From: Parerythrobacter jejuensis
GTDB taxonomy: Bacteria; Pseudomonadota; Alphaproteobacteria; Sphingomonadales; Sphingomonadaceae
Length of the DNA stretch: 64,000 nucleotides
Direction: 5' to 3'
Assembly: GCF_039536765.1 (NCBI RefSeq)
Contig: NZ_BAAAZF010000001.1
Location: forward strand, 2,108,001-2,172,000
Shown here piece after piece: positions 20,051-29,797 of this stretch (within the stretch, counting starts at the first letter, position 1; each line of letters starts with the position of its first letter). The translations under genes and the position numbers were made by a program. The notes below the pieces were generated by a model that was not told the origin of the DNA, did no database searches, and was given only the letters and a program-made list of their open reading frames with translations.

Positions 20051-20662
20051 GTGCCGATCCGCAATATCGTCCTTGATATCGGCAATGTCGTCGTCCCGTG
20101 GGACCCAGACGGCATTGTCCGCACGGCATTGGGCGACGAGCGCATGGCCGATCCAGGCTTCCGTTCCCCCTTGGCGGGCAGCGCAATCTGGCTGGCCGTC
20201 AATCGCGGTGAACACACCCTGGCCGAGGCCAAGCCCATGTTTGTTAAGGAGTACCAACTGACGCCTGCGGAAGTTGACCGGCTCTATACCTCGTTGATGG
20301 AAAGCATGGTGCTGATCGAGGATTCACAGGCGCTGATGCACGAGCTTGTGGCTGCGGGCTATCGCTTGTTTGCCATCACAGACAATGTTCACGAGATCGT
20401 AGCGCATCTGAAGGAACGCCATGATTTCTGGCCCATGTTCGAACACGCTGCGGTGTCGGCGGAATTGGGTGTGCTGAAGCCGGATCGCCGTATCTACGAG
20501 CATCTGCTTAGCGCCGCTGCGCTATCGCCGGCCGACTGTGTTTTCTTTGATGATGTCCCCGCCAATGCTGCCGGGGCCGAGGCGGTCGGCATGGTCGGCC
20601 GTGTCTTTACCGATGCTGCCGCTGCGCGCGTAGATCTCGCCGAACTGGGTATCACACTCTAG
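20051..20662 (+). CDS. HAD-IA superfamily hydrolase
   Basis: A 203-residue phosphatase-like protein starting at GTG six bases after the peptidase stop. Motif I is VLDIGNVVVPWDPDG, the D-x-G-N-V form common in the epoxide-hydrolase-like HAD subgroup. FAITDN is motif II, LKPDRRIY motif III and DCVFFDDVPANAAGAE motif IV. This profile fits soluble phosphatases such as YihX (alpha-D-glucose-1-phosphate phosphatase), but the substrate is not decided by sequence. Confidence 0.85.
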   Translation: MPIRNIVLDIGNVVVPWDPDGIVRTALGDERMADPGFRSPLAGSAIWLAVNRGEHTLAEAKPMFVKEYQLTPAEVDRLYTSLMESMVLIEDSQALMHELVAAGYRLFAITDNVHEIVAHLKERHDFWPMFEHAAVSAELGVLKPDRRIYEHLLSAAALSPADCVFFDDVPANAAGAEAVGMVGRVFTDAAAARVDLAELGITL

Positions 20663-20671
20663 GCCGGCGAT

Positions 20672-21079
20672 ATGAGCGATCCGTTCCGCAAATCTTTCAC
20701 CGCGACGCCGGAGCACATCGATGAGATGGGGCACGTCAACAATGCGGTCTGGGTGCAGTGGGTGCAGGACATGGCGACGGCGCACTGGGATGCGGTGGCC
20801 GCGCCGGAACATGTCCGTGACTTTGTCTGGCTCGTCGTCCGGCACGAAATCGACTATCGCGGCAACATTGCCGAGGGCGAGACTGTGACAGGCACCACAT
20901 GGATACCAGACGATCCGCGCGGCGCGACATCGCTGCGGCGGGTGGATTTCCACGATCCGAGTGGCAAGACAATCGTTGCTGCCAGTACGACCTGGGCCAT
21001 GCTGGACCGTGAAACGCAGCGGCTGGCGCGGGTCAGGCCGGAAGTGATTGCGCCATTCAGGGGTGAACAGGGGACATGA
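20672..21079 (+). CDS. hotdog-fold acyl-CoA thioesterase
   Basis: A 135-residue protein with the 4-hydroxybenzoyl-CoA thioesterase/FatB-like pattern: FTATPEHIDEMGHVNNAVWVQWVQD, where Asp and the HVNN stretch belong to the hotdog active site. YRGNIAEGETVTGTTW follows. It would hydrolyse an acyl-CoA; chain preference is unknown. It sits ten bases after the HAD gene and just before an OYE-like gene in one apparent transcription unit. Confidence 0.82.
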   Translation: MSDPFRKSFTATPEHIDEMGHVNNAVWVQWVQDMATAHWDAVAAPEHVRDFVWLVVRHEIDYRGNIAEGETVTGTTWIPDDPRGATSLRRVDFHDPSGKTIVAASTTWAMLDRETQRLARVRPEVIAPFRGEQGT

Positions 21080-21083
21080 GATT

Positions 21084-22358
21084 ATGACGACTTCACCGGT
21101 GTTTGCACCGCTCACGCTGCCCAATGGCACGACTGTTCCCAACCGCCTGTGCAAAGCGGCGATGGAAGAAAACCTTGCGGTCCAGCCGGGTCAGTCGCCG
21201 GGCGAAAAGCTGTTTACCCTGTACGAACGTTGGGCGCGGGGCGGGGTCGGCATGATCCTGTCGGGAAATGTCATGGTCGATCCGGCAGCGCTGACCGGCC
21301 CGGGCGGGGTTGTCCTGCAAAAGGGCACCGATCTCGCGCCGTTCAAGCGCTGGGCGCAGATCGGTAAATCCGGCGGCGGGCAATTCTGGCTCCAGATCAG
21401 CCATCCCGGGCGCCAGCTCTACAAGAGCATGGGTGAAACCGCGGTCTCGCCTTCCGACGTGGCGCTTGATCTGGGCAAATTCTCCTCGCTCTTCGCCGAG
21501 GTTCGGGCGCTCGAGGCGGATGAGATCGAAACCATCATTACCCGCTTTGCCGACACGGCCGGGCTGGCCGATGAGGCCGGGTTTGACGGTATCCAGATCC
21601 ATGGCGCGCACGGCTATCTGGTCAGCCAGTTCCTCTCGCCGTTGACCAACAAGCGGACGGACGAATGGGGCGGGAGCCTGGAGAACCGGGCGCGCTTCCT
21701 GATGCGGATTGCAGAGGCTGTGCGGGCACGCGTCAAGCCAGGCTTCGGGGTCGGCGTGAAACTCAATTCGGCTGACTTCCAGCGCGGCGGCTTTGCCTTC
21801 GAAGATGCGCGGCAAGTCGTCGAATGGCTCAATGGCAAGGGGATCGATTTCGTCGAACTCTCGGGTGGGTCATACGAAAGCCCGGCCATGCAGGGCAATC
21901 CGCAAGAAGAAGGCGATGCGCCGAAGACCTCTACCGAAGCGCGCGAAGCCTATTTCATCGATTTCGCCCGCGACATTGCCAAAGTCGCGACCATGCCGAT
22001 CATGGTCACCGGGGGTATCACCAGGCTGGCAACTGCCGAGGCGGCGCTGGCACAGGATGAGCACGGGTTTGGGGTGGAATTGCTCGGCATAGCGCGGGCC
22101 ATGGCCAGCAACCCATTCCTGCCCCGCCACTGGCAAGAAGGGCACCATGCCGAAATCGAGCTGCCGCATGTCGGCTGGAAGAACCAGTCACTGTCAGGGC
22201 TGGCCACTATGGGGCTGACGAAGGCGCAGATCGAGCGGATGGCGCGGGGCAAGGCACCTGGTGACGGGGGCTCTCCTGCATTGGCACTGGCAGCAGACCA
22301 GTATCGTGCTGCCCGCCGGGCAAGCCGTTATCGCAAATGGCGCGCCAGTACCCGCTAA
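21084..22358 (+). CDS. NADH:flavin oxidoreductase (old yellow enzyme family)
   Basis: A 424-residue FMN-dependent TIM-barrel reductase. ATG 21084 (MTTSPVFAPLTLPNGTTVPNR) gives the normal N terminus, with an out-of-line ATG at 21048 inside the thioesterase gene rejected. Motifs: GGGQFWLQISHPGRQ, the FDGIQIHGAHGYLVSQFLSP block with His-Asn/His substrate-binding positions, NKRTDEWGGSLENRARF, and a late VTGGI for phosphate binding. Members reduce activated double bonds; the natural substrate is unclear. Its TAA overlaps the TAG of the convergent diguanylate cyclase. Confidence 0.9.
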   Translation: MTTSPVFAPLTLPNGTTVPNRLCKAAMEENLAVQPGQSPGEKLFTLYERWARGGVGMILSGNVMVDPAALTGPGGVVLQKGTDLAPFKRWAQIGKSGGGQFWLQISHPGRQLYKSMGETAVSPSDVALDLGKFSSLFAEVRALEADEIETIITRFADTAGLADEAGFDGIQIHGAHGYLVSQFLSPLTNKRTDEWGGSLENRARFLMRIAEAVRARVKPGFGVGVKLNSADFQRGGFAFEDARQVVEWLNGKGIDFVELSGGSYESPAMQGNPQEEGDAPKTSTEAREAYFIDFARDIAKVATMPIMVTGGITRLATAEAALAQDEHGFGVELLGIARAMASNPFLPRHWQEGHHAEIELPHVGWKNQSLSGLATMGLTKAQIERMARGKAPGDGGSPALALAADQYRAARRASRYRKWRASTR

Positions 22359-24094
22359 GCCGCGTTGGCGGCCTCGCGCCGGACATGGGCGACAAATGCG
22401 GAGAGCTTTTCCTTGACCGTCCGGTTGCGGCCCTGGGCCTTGGCTTCATAGAGCAGCCGGTCGACCTTGGCGTAGAGTTCCTCGAAAGCGATTTCGAAGC
22501 GCGTGTTGCGTTGAATCGAGATGACACCCATGCTGGCGGTCACAATCCGGTCGAGCGCGGCGACTTCGCGGGCAACGATTACGGGGATGGCCTGCCGCAT
22601 TCGTTCGGCGCGTTCAGCTGCCTTGGCACCCCTTAACAACAGCATGAATTCCTCGCCCCCCAAGCGCACGGCCATCGTATCCCGGTCCGGGCGCAAGGCG
22701 ATTGCTACCGCCTTGAGCACATCGTCACCAATCGCATGGCCAAACTCGTCATTCACATGCTTGAATTCGTCGAGATCGATCAGGGCAATGGTGTTGAAGC
22801 CTTCGCGCCGCAATTGTTCGAACTGCGGTTCGATCGCACGGCGATTCCCCAGCCCGGTCAGCGGGTCGGAGCTGGAGAGCGTATCAAGCGCGACTGCCTC
22901 CGCCCGGGCGAGGTCGCGCTCCTTCTTCAGCTTCATGAAGCGATAGCCGACCGCCATGGCGGTTGCGACCATTTCCGTCATCATGCCGATATAGAAAGCG
23001 GTCAGCATGTCGCTCGGCAGGGCAAGCGGGGTAAGATTGGTCAGGATCCGCCCGAGGATCGAGGCAATGATCGGCACCCAACCGATCAGGATGAAGAACC
23101 CTGCCCGGCTGCCCCGCCAAACTGATTGGAGGATCACGACAACAATCAGCGCAAATGGCACCACCACCCCGACTGCGTGGAGAGTGCTGCTGACAGGCCT
23201 GAGTAGCGGGATCGAAAGGGCGTGTAGGCCGGTCAGGATGATACACATCCACACCACCCAGGGAATCACGGCGGCGATCCGGGGTGCCAGTTTGCCCGGC
23301 TCGATGAATGATCGCATGAACATCAGCGAAGAAGCGATGGCCGCGGTCAAACCAGCGATCATCAGAAAGCGCCAGGCTTCGATCCCAACCGGCGCGATGA
23401 TGTTGATCAGGCCGGAGCGGGTGAAAAGCAGCAGGCCGAAGCTTGCACTCATCGCCATGTGCCAGGGCAGAAAACTTTGCCGCAGGACATTGTAGAAAGT
23501 CAGATCAAACAGGATCGGCAACAGCACCATACCCAGCACAATGGCAATCAGGACCATGGTGCGCTGGGCCTGGGCAGTGCGGGCGGGATCGGCCTCGTGC
23601 AATTGCGCATTGAGCACGGTCGGGGCGTGGCTCGGCCGGTCAATGATGGCGATGACTTCGCGCGGCTTGCCCGCCGTTTCGGGCAGATTGGCAAGGATGG
23701 TTGGCCCTGTCGGTTGGCTTGTCATCTCGGCGGTCGAAAGAGTGCGGCTGGTCCAGCCCTGCTCATCTGTTCGCACGGCCAGGGTCAGGGCATCGAAGGT
23801 TCCCAACCGGGTTGTGAAGAAAAGGGGCGCGGGGTCTGCCACGCTGATCGCGAAGCGGACCAATACCCGCTCGGCCTCGCTATCGACCGGCAGTTTTGCA
23901 AGGCCGGATGGGCGGGTTGCGCAATGCCATTGCACATTGGCGTTCAGCAACGTTCCCACCGCGACATCCGCGGGTGCATTGGCCAGGCAGCGTGGTGCCT
24001 GCGGCGCATCGTCTGCCATTGCCGGACGTGCCGCCAGCAGGCCCAGCAGCAAGGCGAGCAAGAATTTGCCAAGGAATAGATGGCCCCGGTCCAT
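22355..24094 (-). CDS. 7TM sensor diguanylate cyclase (7TMR-DISM type, GGDEF)
   Basis: A 579-residue protein that would make cyclic di-GMP. The order is signal peptide (to about residue 27), a periplasmic beta-rich region of about 160 residues (7TMR-DISM extracellular-2 style), seven predicted membrane helices (about 180-390) and a C-terminal GGDEF domain. The active-site motif is GGEEF at about residues 479-483, an active variant. An I-site RxxD five residues before it is not present (PDRDTMAVRL precedes it), so product inhibition may be weak. The signal sensed is unknown. Confidence 0.9.
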   Translation of the reverse strand: MDRGHLFLGKFLLALLLGLLAARPAMADDAPQAPRCLANAPADVAVGTLLNANVQWHCATRPSGLAKLPVDSEAERVLVRFAISVADPAPLFFTTRLGTFDALTLAVRTDEQGWTSRTLSTAEMTSQPTGPTILANLPETAGKPREVIAIIDRPSHAPTVLNAQLHEADPARTAQAQRTMVLIAIVLGMVLLPILFDLTFYNVLRQSFLPWHMAMSASFGLLLFTRSGLINIIAPVGIEAWRFLMIAGLTAAIASSLMFMRSFIEPGKLAPRIAAVIPWVVWMCIILTGLHALSIPLLRPVSSTLHAVGVVVPFALIVVVILQSVWRGSRAGFFILIGWVPIIASILGRILTNLTPLALPSDMLTAFYIGMMTEMVATAMAVGYRFMKLKKERDLARAEAVALDTLSSSDPLTGLGNRRAIEPQFEQLRREGFNTIALIDLDEFKHVNDEFGHAIGDDVLKAVAIALRPDRDTMAVRLGGEEFMLLLRGAKAAERAERMRQAIPVIVAREVAALDRIVTASMGVISIQRNTRFEIAFEELYAKVDRLLYEAKAQGRNRTVKEKLSAFVAHVRREAANAA

Positions 24095-24196
24095 CAGGGC
24101 GATATAGGCTAAAGTTCTTATATGGTTCTTAAGGCCAAACCGGTTTTTGGGTAATATTCGTGCGCGTTACTTGCACGGTATCAGTCTTGTGAAGCC

Positions 24197-25312
24197 TTAC
24201 GCGAGCACGTCGGCAACCGGGGTGTAGTCATAACCCAATTCGCTGGCCACCGCTTCATAAGTCACGGCACCATCGTGGACGTTGAGACCTTCTGCCAGAT
24301 GCGGATTGGCGCTGAGAGCGCCTTTCCAGCCGTGTTTGGCGATCTGCAGAGCATGGGGCAGGGTAACGTTGTTGAGCGCATAGGTGCTGGTGCGGGCAAC
24401 AGCGCCCGGCATATTGGCCACGCAATAATGCACAATATCGTCGACCACATAGGTCGGCTCAGCATGGGTGGTGGCCTTGCTGGTTTCGAAACACCCGCCC
24501 TGGTCGATGGCGACGTCCACCAAGACAGCGCCCGGCTTCATTTCCTTCAGCAATGCGCGCGTGATCAACTTGGGCGCAGCGGCCCCGGGGATCAGCACGG
24601 CACCGATAACGAGATCGGCCTGGCGCACGGCGTCTTCCAGGTTAGTCTTGTTCGAGAACCGGGTACTGGCGCGGGATTCGAAGAAGGTGCCAACCTTTTC
24701 GAGGACTTCGGGATCGCGATCGAGAATCTCGACGTCACCGCCAAGGCCGACAGCCATCTGCGCGGCATTAAATCCGACCACGCCGCCGCCAATCACCACG
24801 ACTTTGCCCGGCAAAACGCCTGGAACTCCGCCGAGCAGCACGCCGCGCCCGCCATGGGCCTTTTCGAGGGCCGTCGCGCCGGCCTGGATGCTCATCCGTC
24901 CGGCAACCTGGCTCATCGGTTTGAGCAACGGCAAAGTTCCACCCGGCCCGGTGACCGTTTCATAGGCAATCGCAGTCACGCCTGAGTCGACCAATTCGCG
25001 GGTCTGGTCGGGGTCCGGCGCGAGATGGAGGTAAGTGTACAGGATCTGGTCCCGGCGCAGCTTGGCCCGCTCTACCGCCTGCGGTTCCTTGACCTTCACC
25101 ACCATTTCACACTCGGCGAAGATGGGGTCGGGTCCGTCGACGATCTTCGCCCCGGCAGAGATATATTCGGCATCGGTCGCCCCGATTCCGAGACCGGCAC
25201 CCGTTTCCATCCATACTTCGTTGCCGCGTCCGACCAGCTCGCGCGCGCTCTCGGGCGTGAGGCCGACGCGATACTCGTGATTCTTGATTTCCTTGGGGCA
25301 ACCGATGCGCAT
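24197..25312 (-). CDS. ald: alanine dehydrogenase
   Basis: This NAD-dependent enzyme interconverts L-alanine with pyruvate and ammonium. The 371-residue length is exact for the family. The N terminus [20 protein letters not shown], the substrate-binding YLHLAPD region, the Rossmann motif [15 protein letters not shown] and the C-terminal [18 protein letters not shown] are all diagnostic. The start is fixed by the family N terminus. The promoter must lie in 25313-25445, a region that also carries Pho-box-like repeats for the divergent porin. Confidence 0.95.
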   Translation of the reverse strand: MRIGCPKEIKNHEYRVGLTPESARELVGRGNEVWMETGAGLGIGATDAEYISAGAKIVDGPDPIFAECEMVVKVKEPQAVERAKLRRDQILYTYLHLAPDPDQTRELVDSGVTAIAYETVTGPGGTLPLLKPMSQVAGRMSIQAGATALEKAHGGRGVLLGGVPGVLPGKVVVIGGGVVGFNAAQMAVGLGGDVEILDRDPEVLEKVGTFFESRASTRFSNKTNLEDAVRQADLVIGAVLIPGAAAPKLITRALLKEMKPGAVLVDVAIDQGGCFETSKATTHAEPTYVVDDIVHYCVANMPGAVARTSTYALNNVTLPHALQIAKHGWKGALSANPHLAEGLNVHDGAVTYEAVASELGYDYTPVADVLA

Positions 25313-25385
25313 GGTGGGGGTCTCCTGAGTCTGCCGGCTCGTTACAGATGTAACCAATTTGCCGCAACCGCAGCATGGATGTGGA

Positions 25386-25403
25386 TTGTCACGGAACTGA
25401 CAT
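25386..25403 (+). promoter_or_regulatory. Pho-box-like PhoB site before the porin
   Basis: TTGTCAC-GGAA-CTGACAT fits the alphaproteobacterial Pho box (two CTGTCAT-like 7-mers four bases apart) with three mismatches in 14. Further half-site-like words follow at 25413 (ATGTCAG), 25430 (CTGACCT) and 25450 (CTGACAT), suggesting several PhoB dimers. The site lies 75 to 95 bases before the porin start. PhoB binding is inferred from sequence only. Confidence 0.6.
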
Positions 25404-25478
25404 ATGCGCGCAATGTCAGCGTCACAAACCTGACCTAGCGCGCATGTGTCTGACATATCCAGGGATTGGGATTCTTTC

Positions 25479-26870
25479 GTGAAAAACACACTTTTCCTGG
25501 CTGCATCCGGTGTGGCCATTTCTCTTGCAGCCCCGGCGCATGCGCAGGGCGGTGACGCTGAAGCTGTGCGCGAAGAACTCGCCGAGATGCGCGCCCAGAT
25601 GGAAGCCATGGCGCAGCGGATCGACACCCTGCAGCAGCAGCTGACCACGGCCCAGGCCCAAGCGGCGCAAGCCAGCGAAGCGGCAGTGGCGGCAAGCGAA
25701 GCCGCCAGCGCGGCCGCAGTGGAAGCGAGCGCCGCGGCGGACAAGGCGTCCGACACCTCGATCGCCTTCAAGGGCGCACCCGAAATCAAGGGCAAGGGCG
25801 GCTGGAGCTTCAAGCCGCGCGGCCGACTGCAATATGATGCCGGTTTCGTGAATGCTCCGGATTCGACCAATCGTGGCGGCGGTTTCGGCAACGATATCCG
25901 CCGGGCGCGGCTGGGCGTGTCGGGCGATATGCCCGGAGGCTTTGGCTACAAGTTCGAAGTGGACGTGGCCAATAGCGACCTCGCCGTAACCGACGCGATC
26001 ATTTCCTACGAGGCAGGCGATGTCGAAATCATGGTCGGCCAGTTCAACAATTTCCAGTCGCTGGAAGAGCTGACCAGTTCGCTCCATACCAGCTTCATCG
26101 AACGGGCCGCCTACACCGATGCATTCAACTTCATTCGCCGTGTCGGCATCGGGGTTGAATATGGCTCCGGCGATGTCATGGTGCAGGGCGGCATCTTTAC
26201 GGACAATATGGACCGCCTTTCCAACGACGCGTGGAGCGCCAATGGCCGCGTGGTGTACATGCCCAAGGTCGGCGACACCCAGCTTCATTTCGGCGGCACA
26301 GTCAATTACCGTGAAGTCGCTCCCGGCTCGACGGTCCGCTATCGCCAACGCCCGCTGGTGGCTTTCACCAGTGATCGTTTCATCAATACCGGAAATTTCG
26401 CAGCCGAGAGCGAGTTTTCCTACGGGGTCGAAGGGGCCTTTGTGTCCGGCCGGTTCCACGGTGCGGTGGAAGGGTACTGGCGCAACGTCAACACCCCGAT
26501 GATGGCCGCCGACCCGACCTTTTTCGGCGGCTATGCCGAGCTTGGCTACTACCTGACGAAGGGCGATACGCGCGGCTATAGCGGCGGCAAGTTCGGCCGC
26601 ACCAAGCCCGCCAATGCGGTTGGCGCGGGCGGCATCGGTTCGGTCCAGATCAATGCCCGCTACGACCGGCTCGACCTGTCCGATGCCGGGATCATCGGCG
26701 GCACCCAGAACGGCTATTTCCTGTCGTTGGTGTGGAAGCCAACCGACTACACAATGCTGCTCGCGAACTACGGCAAGCTGGATTACTCGAACGCGGTCTT
26801 CCCGACGGCCACCGGAGACACGGATTACTCGGTCGACGTGTTCGGCGTGCGCGCCCAGATCGACTTCTAA
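25479..26870 (+). CDS. phosphate-selective-type porin (OprO/OprP-like)
   Basis: A 463-residue outer-membrane beta-barrel. After a signal peptide (VKNTLFLAASGVAISLAAPA, cleavage near AHAQ) comes a coiled coil of about 70 residues (EELAEMRAQMEAMAQRIDTL, then Ala-rich), and from about residue 105 a porin barrel starting KPRGRLQYDAGFVN and ending VDVFGVRAQIDF with the terminal Phe needed for assembly. The start GTG 25479 gives the signal peptide directly; GTG 25446 is an upstream alternative. With pstS next and Pho-box-like sites before both, phosphate or organophosphate entry is the likely job. Confidence 0.87.
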   Translation: MKNTLFLAASGVAISLAAPAHAQGGDAEAVREELAEMRAQMEAMAQRIDTLQQQLTTAQAQAAQASEAAVAASEAASAAAVEASAAADKASDTSIAFKGAPEIKGKGGWSFKPRGRLQYDAGFVNAPDSTNRGGGFGNDIRRARLGVSGDMPGGFGYKFEVDVANSDLAVTDAIISYEAGDVEIMVGQFNNFQSLEELTSSLHTSFIERAAYTDAFNFIRRVGIGVEYGSGDVMVQGGIFTDNMDRLSNDAWSANGRVVYMPKVGDTQLHFGGTVNYREVAPGSTVRYRQRPLVAFTSDRFINTGNFAAESEFSYGVEGAFVSGRFHGAVEGYWRNVNTPMMAADPTFFGGYAELGYYLTKGDTRGYSGGKFGRTKPANAVGAGGIGSVQINARYDRLDLSDAGIIGGTQNGYFLSLVWKPTDYTMLLANYGKLDYSNAVFPTATGDTDYSVDVFGVRAQIDF

Positions 26871-26883
26871 CTCTCCACCCCAT

Positions 26884-26901
26884 CTGTAACCGAGATGTCA
26901 T
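26884..26901 (+). promoter_or_regulatory. Pho-box-like PhoB site before pstS
   Basis: CTGTAAC-CGAG-ATGTCAT matches the CTGTCAT-N4-CTGTCAT Pho box with three mismatches in 14 positions. It lies 50 bases before the pstS ATG, in the 80-base gap after the porin gene, a sensible place for an activator site. Binding by PhoB is an inference. Confidence 0.65.
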
Positions 26902-26950
26902 GCGGGTAACCTAATCGCCGCAGACAGAAATCAATCGAGGAACCATTCTC

Positions 26951-28000
26951 ATGAAAATGTTCAAGACCTTCGCTCTGGCCGCGACAGCCAGCCTTGCTCT
27001 GGCCGCGTGTGGCGACACCGGCGCTGGCGGCACCCGCGATTCCATCCGCGCCGTCGGTTCGTCGACGGTCTATCCGTTCGCCAAGCTGGTGGCAGAGAAT
27101 TTCGCGCGGTCGAACCCGGGCTTTGGATCGCCCCTGATCGAATCGACCGGCACCGGCGGCGGCATGGCCCTGTTCTGCAAGGGTGTCGGCGCCGATACGC
27201 CGGACATGGCCAACGCATCACGCCGGATCAAGGCGAGCGAGTTCGAGACTTGCCAGAGCAATGGCGTGACCGATGTGATCGAACTCCAAGTCGGTTTGGA
27301 CGGGATCGCTTTTGCCAGCGCACAGGGCGGCATCAATATGAACCTGACGCCAGACATTGTTTACCGCGCGATTGCCGCGAACCCGTATGGGCAAGAGCAG
27401 ACGTCCGAAACATGGTCCGATGTCGACCCGTCGCTGCCCGACCTTCCGATCCTGGTCTACGGCCCGCCATCCACCTCGGGCACTCGCGACGCGCTGAAGG
27501 AACTGGTTCTGGAAGCTGCGTGCAAAACCAATGCGGAGATGGAAGCGCTCAAGGAAAGCGACGAAGACGCCTATGACCGTACGTGCACCGAAGTGCGCAG
27601 CGACGGCAAATATGTCGACCAGGGCGAGCAGGACAATCTGATTGTCCAGAAAATCCAGGGCAATCCAAACGCCGTAGGCGTGTTCGGATACTCGTACCTG
27701 GAAGAGAATGCCGACAAGGTTCAGGGTCTTTCGATGAACGGTGTCGCGCCGACTTACGAGAATATTTCCAGCTTTGCCTACCCCGGCGCCCGCCCGCTTT
27801 ATGTCTATGTGAAAAAGGCACATGTCGGTGCCATTCCGGGCCTGGCCGAGTATCTGGCGCAGTGGACCACGATGTGGGACAAGGGCGGCGATCTGGCGCA
27901 GATCGGCCTGGTCGCGACTCCGGACGAAGAGCGCGCCGTCAATGTCCAGAAGGCGACCGACCTGACGCCTGTCCTGACTGTCGCAGACCTTCAGAAATAG
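26951..28000 (+). CDS. pstS: phosphate ABC transporter substrate-binding lipoprotein
   Basis: A 349-residue PstS-type protein that binds phosphate in the periplasm for the PstCAB importer. The signal peptide ends in a lipobox (LALAACGD, lipidated Cys about residue 20). The ligand-binding motifs are IRAVGSSTVYPF, STGTGGGM and GPPSTSGTRDAL, the last being the phosphate-binding SGTR loop. No pstC, pstA, pstB or phoU lies in the window; the partner importer must be elsewhere. A bidirectional terminator follows 52 bases downstream. Confidence 0.93.
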   Translation: MKMFKTFALAATASLALAACGDTGAGGTRDSIRAVGSSTVYPFAKLVAENFARSNPGFGSPLIESTGTGGGMALFCKGVGADTPDMANASRRIKASEFETCQSNGVTDVIELQVGLDGIAFASAQGGINMNLTPDIVYRAIAANPYGQEQTSETWSDVDPSLPDLPILVYGPPSTSGTRDALKELVLEAACKTNAEMEALKESDEDAYDRTCTEVRSDGKYVDQGEQDNLIVQKIQGNPNAVGVFGYSYLEENADKVQGLSMNGVAPTYENISSFAYPGARPLYVYVKKAHVGAIPGLAEYLAQWTTMWDKGGDLAQIGLVATPDEERAVNVQKATDLTPVLTVADLQK

Positions 28001-28052
28001 GGCGCAACACAGCGCCCGATGGCGCATCGGCATGATGCGCTAAGACTAAAAG

Positions 28053-28085
28053 GGGCCCGTGGTTCGCGCCACGGGCCCTCATTTT
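28053..28085 (+). terminator. bidirectional Rho-independent terminator
   Basis: GGGCCCGTGG (28053-28062) pairs with CCACGGGCCC (28069-28078), a perfect 10-bp stem with a 6-base loop. It is followed by TCATTTT on the plus strand, and by CTTTTAG on the minus strand. It lies between the convergent pstS and DUF389 genes and can serve both. Confidence 0.85.
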
Positions 28086-28116
28086 ATGCGCAATGGCGTG
28101 AGCGCTTAGGGCAGTT

Positions 28117-29661
28117 CTAGGACTGGGGCCCGGCCCATCGGGCAACAATCTGGCCGGTTTGCCTGCCGTCATCGATGGTGACCGGGATACCGGCTTCGCG
28201 CATTCTCTCTGCCAGCGCGGTGACTGCTCCGTCAGGGCCGGACAAGCTGACCGGCAACCTGGTCCGGCTGGCTGCCCATTGGACGAGGCTGGCGGCCTCT
28301 TCGCCCTCGCTTCCCAGCGCGCCTTCGTCATCAAGCGGGATAGACGGCAGTGGCAGTGCGGGCGGGCGCAATCGCACATCCCAACCTTCCATATCTGCTG
28401 CGGCGCGACGCTCCAGTGTCCGGTAGCCTTCAAGGCCCAGCCCCTCCAAGGCGCGGGCATCTGCAAGCGCACGGCGATTGTCGCGGTCCAGCGTCACATC
28501 GGTCAACGGAACTCCGGCAACGAGGGCCAATCGCTCTGTCAGATTGCCGACCTGCTCGGCGCTCGCGCGCTCCTGTTCTTCTTCCCGCGCCCGTTCCAGC
28601 TGTGCCTGTTCGGCCGCACCCGGATCGGTGCCGACCCGGAACTGGTCGATCTCTACTGCCACAGGCCGGCCCAGCGCGCGTTCCAGCCGCCGGGCGACAT
28701 TGGCCTCGGCCTTGCGTTCGAATTCGGGCGTCAGCATCGACGCCTCGACCTGCAGCGGATCGGCCTCGAAATTGATATCAAGCTGGTCGATCCGCGCCTC
28801 CTCGACAAAGGCCTCTTCTATCGTGGAGCGGATCTGGCCTGCGGCGCGGGCTTCGAAGGTGATGGTCTGCAACGAAAGGAACAGCGGAATCGCAAGGATG
28901 ACGAAGACGACGAAAATACCGACATCCTGCAGACGGGTCTGTTTCTCGGTCAGGCGGGTACGGAAACCATAGAGCCGCGCCATCAGGGCGGCCGTGATCG
29001 CGATCGTGATCAGGTTGGTCACGAACAGCATCAGGGACCCGCCAAAGACCGTCCAGTTAAACGTGGCGAGGCCAAAGCCGACTACGGCCAGCGGGGGCAT
29101 CAAGGCGGTAGCGATGGCGACGCCCACGATAGTGCCCATCCGCCCGCGGATCATCGCATAGGTGCCGGCGAGGGCAGAAAACAAGGCGACCAGCAGATCG
29201 AACAGGTTGGGCCGTGTTCTTGCCGCGATTTCCGAGGTGACGGTTTGCAAAGGAGAAAGGAACACAATTGCCGCGCAGAACAGGATGGCTATCAGAGACC
29301 CGAGCAGCAATGCCCGCCCGCACCGCCGCAGCCATAGAAAATCCCCTGTAGCCAGGGCGAAGCCGGCCCCGATAATCGGGCTCATCAAAGGTGAAAGAAG
29401 CATGGCACCGATGACGACGGCGGGAGACGACAGGAGCAGGCCGAGCACGGCAATTCCGGCCGACATGCAAATCATGAAAACATAGCGGCTGGTAAACAGC
29501 GATTCACCGCGGATACCCTCGATACAGCTATCCTGGTCGACATCCTCGATCACCGCCTCGCGCCACCAGGTACGCAAATGGACGATCGCGCGCAGAAGGG
29601 TGAAGGTGGTCGTCTTTCCCTTGGCCGGGGTCGATTTGGGCGAGGTCTCAGGTGTGGTCAT
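28117..29661 (-). CDS. DUF389 family membrane protein
   Basis: A 514-residue integral membrane protein of the DUF389 family. Six or more hydrophobic helices lie between residues 55 and 285, including the conserved segment VVIGAMLLSPLMSPIIGAGF and later ATALMPPLAVVGFGLA. A large, Glu-rich soluble C-terminal part (about 290-514) is predicted to be cytoplasmic or periplasmic mixed alpha/beta. The function is not established for the family. It is transcribed alone, divergent from the DUF2157 gene. Confidence 0.88.
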   Translation of the reverse strand: MTTPETSPKSTPAKGKTTTFTLLRAIVHLRTWWREAVIEDVDQDSCIEGIRGESLFTSRYVFMICMSAGIAVLGLLLSSPAVVIGAMLLSPLMSPIIGAGFALATGDFLWLRRCGRALLLGSLIAILFCAAIVFLSPLQTVTSEIAARTRPNLFDLLVALFSALAGTYAMIRGRMGTIVGVAIATALMPPLAVVGFGLATFNWTVFGGSLMLFVTNLITIAITAALMARLYGFRTRLTEKQTRLQDVGIFVVFVILAIPLFLSLQTITFEARAAGQIRSTIEEAFVEEARIDQLDINFEADPLQVEASMLTPEFERKAEANVARRLERALGRPVAVEIDQFRVGTDPGAAEQAQLERAREEEQERASAEQVGNLTERLALVAGVPLTDVTLDRDNRRALADARALEGLGLEGYRTLERRAAADMEGWDVRLRPPALPLPSIPLDDEGALGSEGEEAASLVQWAASRTRLPVSLSGPDGAVTALAERMREAGIPVTIDDGRQTGQIVARWAGPQS

Positions 29662-29797
29662 CGGCAGTCCGGTCTAGCATTGAGATCTGGCTATAGCGCG
29701 TTGTGCGGTGCGCACGCCAATTAATCCGGCAGGCACCAGGTCGGGGGCCAAGGCATTGCTTTTGCCGGGGCGCCTACTACCCTGCTCACCTGTGAGC

